Shown here in pieces: positions 6,033-11,863 of a stretch of 11,863 bases of DNA. The DNA comes from Actinomycetales bacterium (GTDB lineage: Bacteria; Actinomycetota; Actinomycetes; Actinomycetales; JAHECE01). Numbering within the stretch: the first letter of the stretch is position 1; each line of letters opens with the position of its first letter. The stretch spans positions 1 through 11,863 of the forward strand of contig JAHECE010000063.1 in the NCBI GenBank assembly GCA_024641895.1. The letters run 5' to 3'. The position numbers and the translations under genes are program-made. Below the pieces are notes generated by a model. The model had not been told where the DNA came from. It worked only from the letters and a program-made list of their open reading frames with translations, and did no database searches.

Positions 6033-7318
6033 ATGACCCTTGCCGACGACGTCCTGACCTACCCCAACGACCGGCAGATCGCGGTGCCCTTCTTCGAGAA
6101 GGTCACCCTCGCCGACCACCAGCCCGACGGCTACTGGATCCTCGCCGTCGACGTGAACGGCAACGGCAAGCCGGACATCGTCACGTCCGGCCTCGCCGAG
6201 GGCGAGGTGGTCTGGTACGAGAACCCGACGTGGACGAAGCGGACGATCGCGACGTTCCCGCTGCCGGTCGCCGTCGTCTCCGGCGACGTCGCGGGCCGTG
6301 GGCGCAACGACCTCGTCCTCTCGCACGACTACGGCAACTGCATGTTCTGGTGCCGGCCCGAGGACGGCAAGATCTCGTGGCTCGAGAACCCCGGCACGTT
6401 CGACGGCGACGAGCCCTGGAACGTCCACTTCATCTCCGACCTCATGGCCGCCCACCGCCTCCAGGTCGGGCACTTCACCCAGACCGAGAGGCTCGAGCTC
6501 ATGGCGATGCCCGTCGTCGGGCACAAGCCCTTCGGGGAGGGGGTGCACGACGCGGTCGGCTGCACCCTCTTCGAGCGCCCCGACGCCCCGCTCGACGTCC
6601 CCGAGTGGAAGGGCCGCGTCGTCGACGCGGAGTCCTTCCGGATCATCCACGGCGTCGTGACCGACCGGTTCGGGGGCCACTCGGGCGCCGACCGTGAGTC
6701 CTTCCTCCTCGCCAGCGAGGAGGGCATCAGCTGGTTCTACTACGACGACGGCGCAGCGTCCTGGCAGGTCGTGCCGATCGGGCCGGGTGAGCCGACCAAC
6801 GCCGCCGGCTTCACGGGCAGCGGCAACGTCGCCTACGGCCGGGTCGGCGACGACCCGTACGCCTACATCGCGACGATCGACCCCTTCCACGGCAACGTCG
6901 TCACCGTCTACACGCGCAAGCCGGGCGAGGCGCTGACGGACCACCCGTGGAAGCGGACGGTGCTGGACACCTTCGGGGAGTTCGACCCCAAGACCCAGGG
7001 GCCGGGGCACCACGTGGTGACCGGCGACTTCGACGGTGACGGCGACGACGAGTTCCTGGTCGCGCTCAAGGGACCGCTGCCGCACCAGGGCGTCTACTAC
7101 TACAAGGCGATCGACGTCGAGCAGGGCCTCTTCGAGCGCTGGCGCGTCTCCAGCGCCTCCGCGGCCCGCATCGCCGTTGCCGACTTCAACGGCGACGGCC
7201 GGCTGGACTTCGCCACCACGGGCTACTACACGCCCGGCTACTACCTGTGCGACAACTCCCAGGTCAACGTGTTCCTCAACGACTTCGCACCGGTGCCCGG
7301 CACCGGCGAGGTGATCGG

Positions 7319-7322
<4 letters not shown>
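6033..7322 (+). CDS. FG-GAP / VCBS-repeat beta-propeller protein with calcium-binding motifs
   Basis: This 429-residue protein is built from propeller-blade repeats. Calcium-loop type motifs are seen at residues 40-48 (DVNGNGKPD), 85-93 (DVAGRGRND, degenerate), 332-340 (DFDGDGDDE) and 384-392 (DFNGDGRLD), each preceding a hydrophobic strand, as in FG-GAP/VCBS repeats. These domains usually mediate binding and are mostly found on exported proteins. This one has no signal peptide. The start is set by AGGAG at 6021-6025, seven bases before the ATG. The open frame continues upstream to about 5796 but that part overlaps the small-subunit gene and looks non-coding. Its stop overlaps the glucosidase start as ATGA, so the two are probably made together. 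It may be a substrate-binding partner or a lyase-type propeller; no catalytic residues can be named. Confidence 0.8.
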
Positions 7323-10057
<2,735 letters not shown>

Positions 10058-10061
10058 TCAC

Positions 10062-10979
10062 ATGACGCACGTGACCGGATTCGACCGCGACGCGATCTCC
10101 TTCGGGGTCACCCCGACGCTCTGGTGGAACGACGACTTCCTCGATCTCGACGCCGGGATCCCCTTCGGGCAAGCCGTCAGCGAGATGGCGCTGGCGGGCT
10201 TCGAGGGCTGCAGCGTGGGGCACAAGTACCCGACCGACACGACCGTGCTCACCGAGGAGCTGGAGCGACGAGGTCTGCGGGTCTCCGAGCCGTGGACGAG
10301 CACCTACTTCACGATCAACGCCATGCACGACAAGACCGTGGCGGATTTCCACGAGTCCCTCGCCTTCATCAAGGCGATGAAGGGCACCGACCTCGTGGTG
10401 GCAGAGCTGGGGCGGTCGTCCCACCAACGACCGGTGGCGCTCGTGCCGAACCGCGACGTCTTCGACGACAACCAGTGGGCGGCGCTCGCTTCCGGCCTCA
10501 ACGGGCTGGGCAAGATCGCCAAGGACGAGGGCATGCGGCTCTGCTACCACCACCACATGGGTACCGGCGTCCAGACGCGGGCCGACGTCGATCGGCTGAT
10601 GGAGATGACGGACCCGGACCTGGTGCACCTGCTGCTCGACACCGGCCACATCTACTTCGCCGGCGACGACCCGCTCAGCCTCGCGCAGGCGCACGCCGAC
10701 CGGATCTCGCACGTGCACCTGAAGAACATCCGTCGCCCCGCGATGGACGAGGCCCTCGAGCGGGGGTACTCGTTCGAGGAAGCCATCAAGCACGGCGTCT
10801 TCACCGTTCCCGGGGACCCGGCGGGTGCCATCGACTTCGTGCCGATCCTCCAGGTGCTTGCCGATCGCGGGTACCGGGGCTGGCTCGTCGTCGAGGCGGA
10901 GCAGGACCCGAACAAGGCGAACCCGCTCGACCACGCCACGACGGCACGGCGCTATCTGCGAGAGGTGATCGGATTCTAA
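10062..10979 (+). CDS. iolE: IolE-like myo-inosose-2 dehydratase (sugar isomerase/epimerase TIM barrel)
   Basis: This 305-residue TIM-barrel protein belongs to the xylose-isomerase-like superfamily. It reads along the IolE pattern almost throughout: FGVTPTLWWNDDF at the start, CYHHHMGTGVQTRADVDRLM, LLLDTGHIYFAGDDPLSLA, HADRISHVHLKNIR, GVFTVPGDPAGAIDF and WLVVEAEQDPNKANPL at the end. Metal ligands expected of the fold are visible as Glu115, Asp193, His219 and Glu278. IolE removes water from scyllo-inosose in inositol breakdown. With no other iol genes here, this copy may act on a related keto-sugar or keto-glycoside made by the upstream dehydrogenase, as sugar-isomerase-like proteins do in 3-keto-glycoside pathways; that is inference. 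GAGAGGG ends eight bases before the ATG. It is the last gene of the operon, since an inverted repeat and a second promoter follow. Confidence 0.8.
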   Translation: MTHVTGFDRDAISFGVTPTLWWNDDFLDLDAGIPFGQAVSEMALAGFEGCSVGHKYPTDTTVLTEELERRGLRVSEPWTSTYFTINAMHDKTVADFHESLAFIKAMKGTDLVVAELGRSSHQRPVALVPNRDVFDDNQWAALASGLNGLGKIAKDEGMRLCYHHHMGTGVQTRADVDRLMEMTDPDLVHLLLDTGHIYFAGDDPLSLAQAHADRISHVHLKNIRRPAMDEALERGYSFEEAIKHGVFTVPGDPAGAIDFVPILQVLADRGYRGWLVVEAEQDPNKANPLDHATTARRYLREVIGF

Positions 10980-11014
10980 CCGTGCCTGCAGGTCTCTGAG
11001 GAAACGCGGGCGAG

Positions 11015-11040
11015 GCAATTCCCCACTTTGATGGAATTGC
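11015..11040. promoter_or_regulatory. Perfect 8-bp inverted repeat over the -35 region of the right copy
   Basis: GCAATTCC (11015-11022; the first base could be extended by neighbouring G) and GGAATTGC (11033-11040) are exact reverse complements with a 10-base centre, CCACTTTGAT. The A/T-rich arms stand out in this GC-rich DNA. The right arm ends five bases before the -10 box at 11046, so a bound protein would overlap the -35 site. It could equally serve as the hairpin that ends the IolE transcript, since it begins 36 bases after that stop codon. Confidence 0.5.
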
Positions 11041-11210
11041 TCGGCTAACGTCGGGCAAAGTCGATGGGGACTAGGTCTTCGCGGGTGGCGGTGCCCTCCG
11101 CGGGCCGGGCGGTCGGGGCCGTGCCAGGTCCAGCATCGGCACCGACGCTGGGGGGAAGCATGGCGAGCAGCATTCCGGTCGACAGTGACACGATCGACGG
11201 CGCCGTCATC
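11039..11210 (+). repeat. Right copy of the duplicated operon head
   Basis: This is the counterpart of 2395-2565, in direct orientation about 8.6 kb away. It holds TAACGT (-10 box, 11046-11051), an ATG at 11064 twelve bases later, a 96-base leader in frame with the second ATG at 11160, and 17 codons matching the GMC start. The copies are clearly diverged, so the duplication is not recent. Confidence 0.8.
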
Positions 11211-11249
11211 GCTGACGTGGCCCTCGAGGCTCTGGGGACGGCGAGATGA
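11064..11249 (+). pseudogene. Deleted remnant: GMC start joined in frame to the ferritin-like gene end
   Basis: This open frame encodes 61 residues from ATG 11064, or 29 from ATG 11160 (after GGGGGAAGC). Residues from the second Met read MASSIPVDSDTIDGAVI, matching 12 of the first 17 residues of the large dehydrogenase subunit (MPSSAPVDADTIYDAVI). It then leaves homology before the FAD-binding glycines and ends GTAR, with DNA resembling the ETTR end of the ferritin-like gene (ACGRCSAGATGA-like). So roughly 2.9 kb, covering nearly all of both genes, is missing. No enzyme function is possible. The frame stays open and its TGA still overlaps the next ATG, so it may persist as a leader that couples translation of the small-subunit paralogue. 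Confidence 0.65.
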
Positions 11250-11731
11250 GTGCGCAGGGACAGCTCGAGCCCTTCCTCGAGCCCTTCCTCGAGTTCTCCT
11301 CCCGAGTCACCGCGTTCACCGTCGTCGAGCTGCAGCGCACGGGGCAGGTCCAGGCATATCTCGAGACGGTCGTCGGCGTCGTCGGAGAGGACCTGCTCGG
11401 GGAGATGCTCACGATCGACGTGGCGATACGGCGTGAGACCCGCGGCGATCCCGCCGCCCGCGACCGGTTGCTGCGCATCTGGGTCTTCGGTGACGAGCGG
11501 TTCGGACCTGTGGCGCGCAACATCGTCAAGCTCTGGTACCTCGGCACCTGGTACGCCCTGCCGCAGGACTGGCACGAGGCATTCGGGACGGGCCGGCTCG
11601 ACGCCACCGTCGTCGTCGCCCCCGCGGCTTTCGCGGAAGGTTTCGTCCGGCCTGAGGCCGTTGCCCACGCGCCCGGCGGTCACGGCCGGGGCTACGCGAC
11701 TCGGGCGAAGCCCGGTCCGCTACGCGCCTGA
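11246..11731 (+). CDS. Diverged paralogue of the dehydrogenase small subunit
   Basis: This 161-residue protein aligns with the small subunit at 5453-5929 along its whole length. Shared blocks include FSSRVTAFTV, AYLETVVGVVGE and VKLWYLGTWYALP, followed by DWHE. Two things set it apart. The N-terminus carries a four-residue insertion (LEPFLEPFLEF) from a 12-base tandem duplication. The C-terminal Trp-Pro-Gly block is eroded: WPAIGANPPG has become RPEAVAHAPG, and the GTWAMPP tryptophan is replaced. It no longer has a large subunit next to it. The frame is intact and begins with the same ATGA coupling, so it could be a decaying copy or a small subunit adapted to another role. It has no signal peptide. 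It converges on the nitroreductase-like gene with 17 bases between. Confidence 0.7.
   Translation: MSAQGQLEPFLEPFLEFSSRVTAFTVVELQRTGQVQAYLETVVGVVGEDLLGEMLTIDVAIRRETRGDPAARDRLLRIWVFGDERFGPVARNIVKLWYLGTWYALPQDWHEAFGTGRLDATVVVAPAAFAEGFVRPEAVAHAPGGHGRGYATRAKPGPLRA
11264..11293 (+). repeat. 12-base tandem repeat, 2.5 units
   Basis: CTCGAGCCCTTC occurs at 11264-11275 and again at 11276-11287, followed by CTCGAG at 11288-11293. It is in frame and adds Glu-Pro-Phe-Leu to the paralogue. The left copy of the gene has a single unit, so this is an insertion by local duplication. Confidence 0.85.
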
Positions 11732-11748
11732 GGTCAGCGGCAACCGGC

Positions 11749-11863
11749 CTACAGGTAGGTGACGGCCTCGTGGTGCTCGAGGCGCGGGTTGCGTGGGTGC
11801 GTACCGCCAGGTGCCGCGTAGCCGAGGTTCACGGCGAGGAAGGTGCGCAGCGCGGAGCCGGGG
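11749..11863 (-). CDS. C-terminal fragment of a nitroreductase-like protein
   Basis: The last 37 codons of a minus-strand gene enter from the right edge and end with TAG at 11751-11749. The peptide includes TFLAVNLGYAAPGGTHPRNP and ends RLEHHEAVTYL. The V-N-L-G-Y ... P-R-x-P-R-L pattern is like the C-termini of RutE-type nitroreductase-family flavoproteins, where a strand with NLGY is followed by a proline-arginine turn and a final helix. The fragment is short, so the family is tentative, but codon use and the clean stop support a real gene. It is convergent with the small-subunit paralogue. Confidence 0.5.
   Translation of the reverse strand, partial: PGSALRTFLAVNLGYAAPGGTHPRNPRLEHHEAVTYL

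Noticed and set aside
11064..11249. A novel 61-residue functional protein
   Set aside because: Most of it is explained as leader plus truncated GMC start and ferritin-like end; a leader or coupling role is possible but an independent protein is not supported.

Overview
The window is a high-GC stretch of what looks like an actinobacterial (Actinomycetota) chromosome. G/C fills most third codon positions, GTG starts occur, and several genes start within a few bases of a TANNNT -10 box, as leaderless or near-leaderless mRNAs do in this phylum. No RNA gene, CRISPR array, integrase or insertion sequence was seen.

Left part (1-2310): four unlinked housekeeping-type genes. These are the 5' end of a minus-strand membrane protein (1-79, DUF456-like), a YwiC-like membrane protein (236-1018, +), a TMEM175/DUF1211-type potassium channel subunit (1053-1739, -), and a small antibiotic-biosynthesis-monooxygenase-fold protein (1909-2310, +) closed by a strong hairpin.

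Centre (about 2395-10979): a six-gene plus-strand cluster that reads as a carbohydrate-oxidation unit. It holds a GMC flavin dehydrogenase with a C-X5-C-X3-C motif typical of the 3Fe-4S sugar dehydrogenases, a VioB-type ferritin-like protein with a complete di-iron ligand set, a small subunit resembling the FAD-sorbitol/fructose dehydrogenase small subunit, an FG-GAP/VCBS beta-propeller protein, a large GH63-type glucosidase and an IolE-like inosose dehydratase. Genes overlap by ATGA or nearly touch, except for a 103-base gap before the propeller gene. None shows a signal peptide and no cytochrome c is encoded here. The inferred theme is oxidation of a sugar, glycoside or cyclitol, glycosidic cleavage, and dehydration of a keto-polyol. 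The substrate is unknown.

Right part (10980-11863): a second, internally deleted and diverged copy of the head of the same cluster. It keeps the -10 region, the leader and the first 17 GMC codons, joined in frame to what looks like the last codons of the ferritin-like gene. This is followed, with the same ATGA overlap, by a paralogue of the small subunit whose C-terminal motif is eroded. A convergent minus-strand gene end (nitroreductase-like) closes the window.

The most unusual signal comes from comparing the two copies. The leader contains an ORF starting at an ATG just downstream of the -10 box (2420 and 11064), and across its second half the copies differ mainly at third codon positions. 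In the right copy this ORF runs in frame into the GMC fragment. In the left, intact operon it is one base out of frame because of a run of eight Gs directly before the GMC ATG. That points to an N-terminal extension lost by a one-base change, a slippage switch, or a homopolymer sequencing error.
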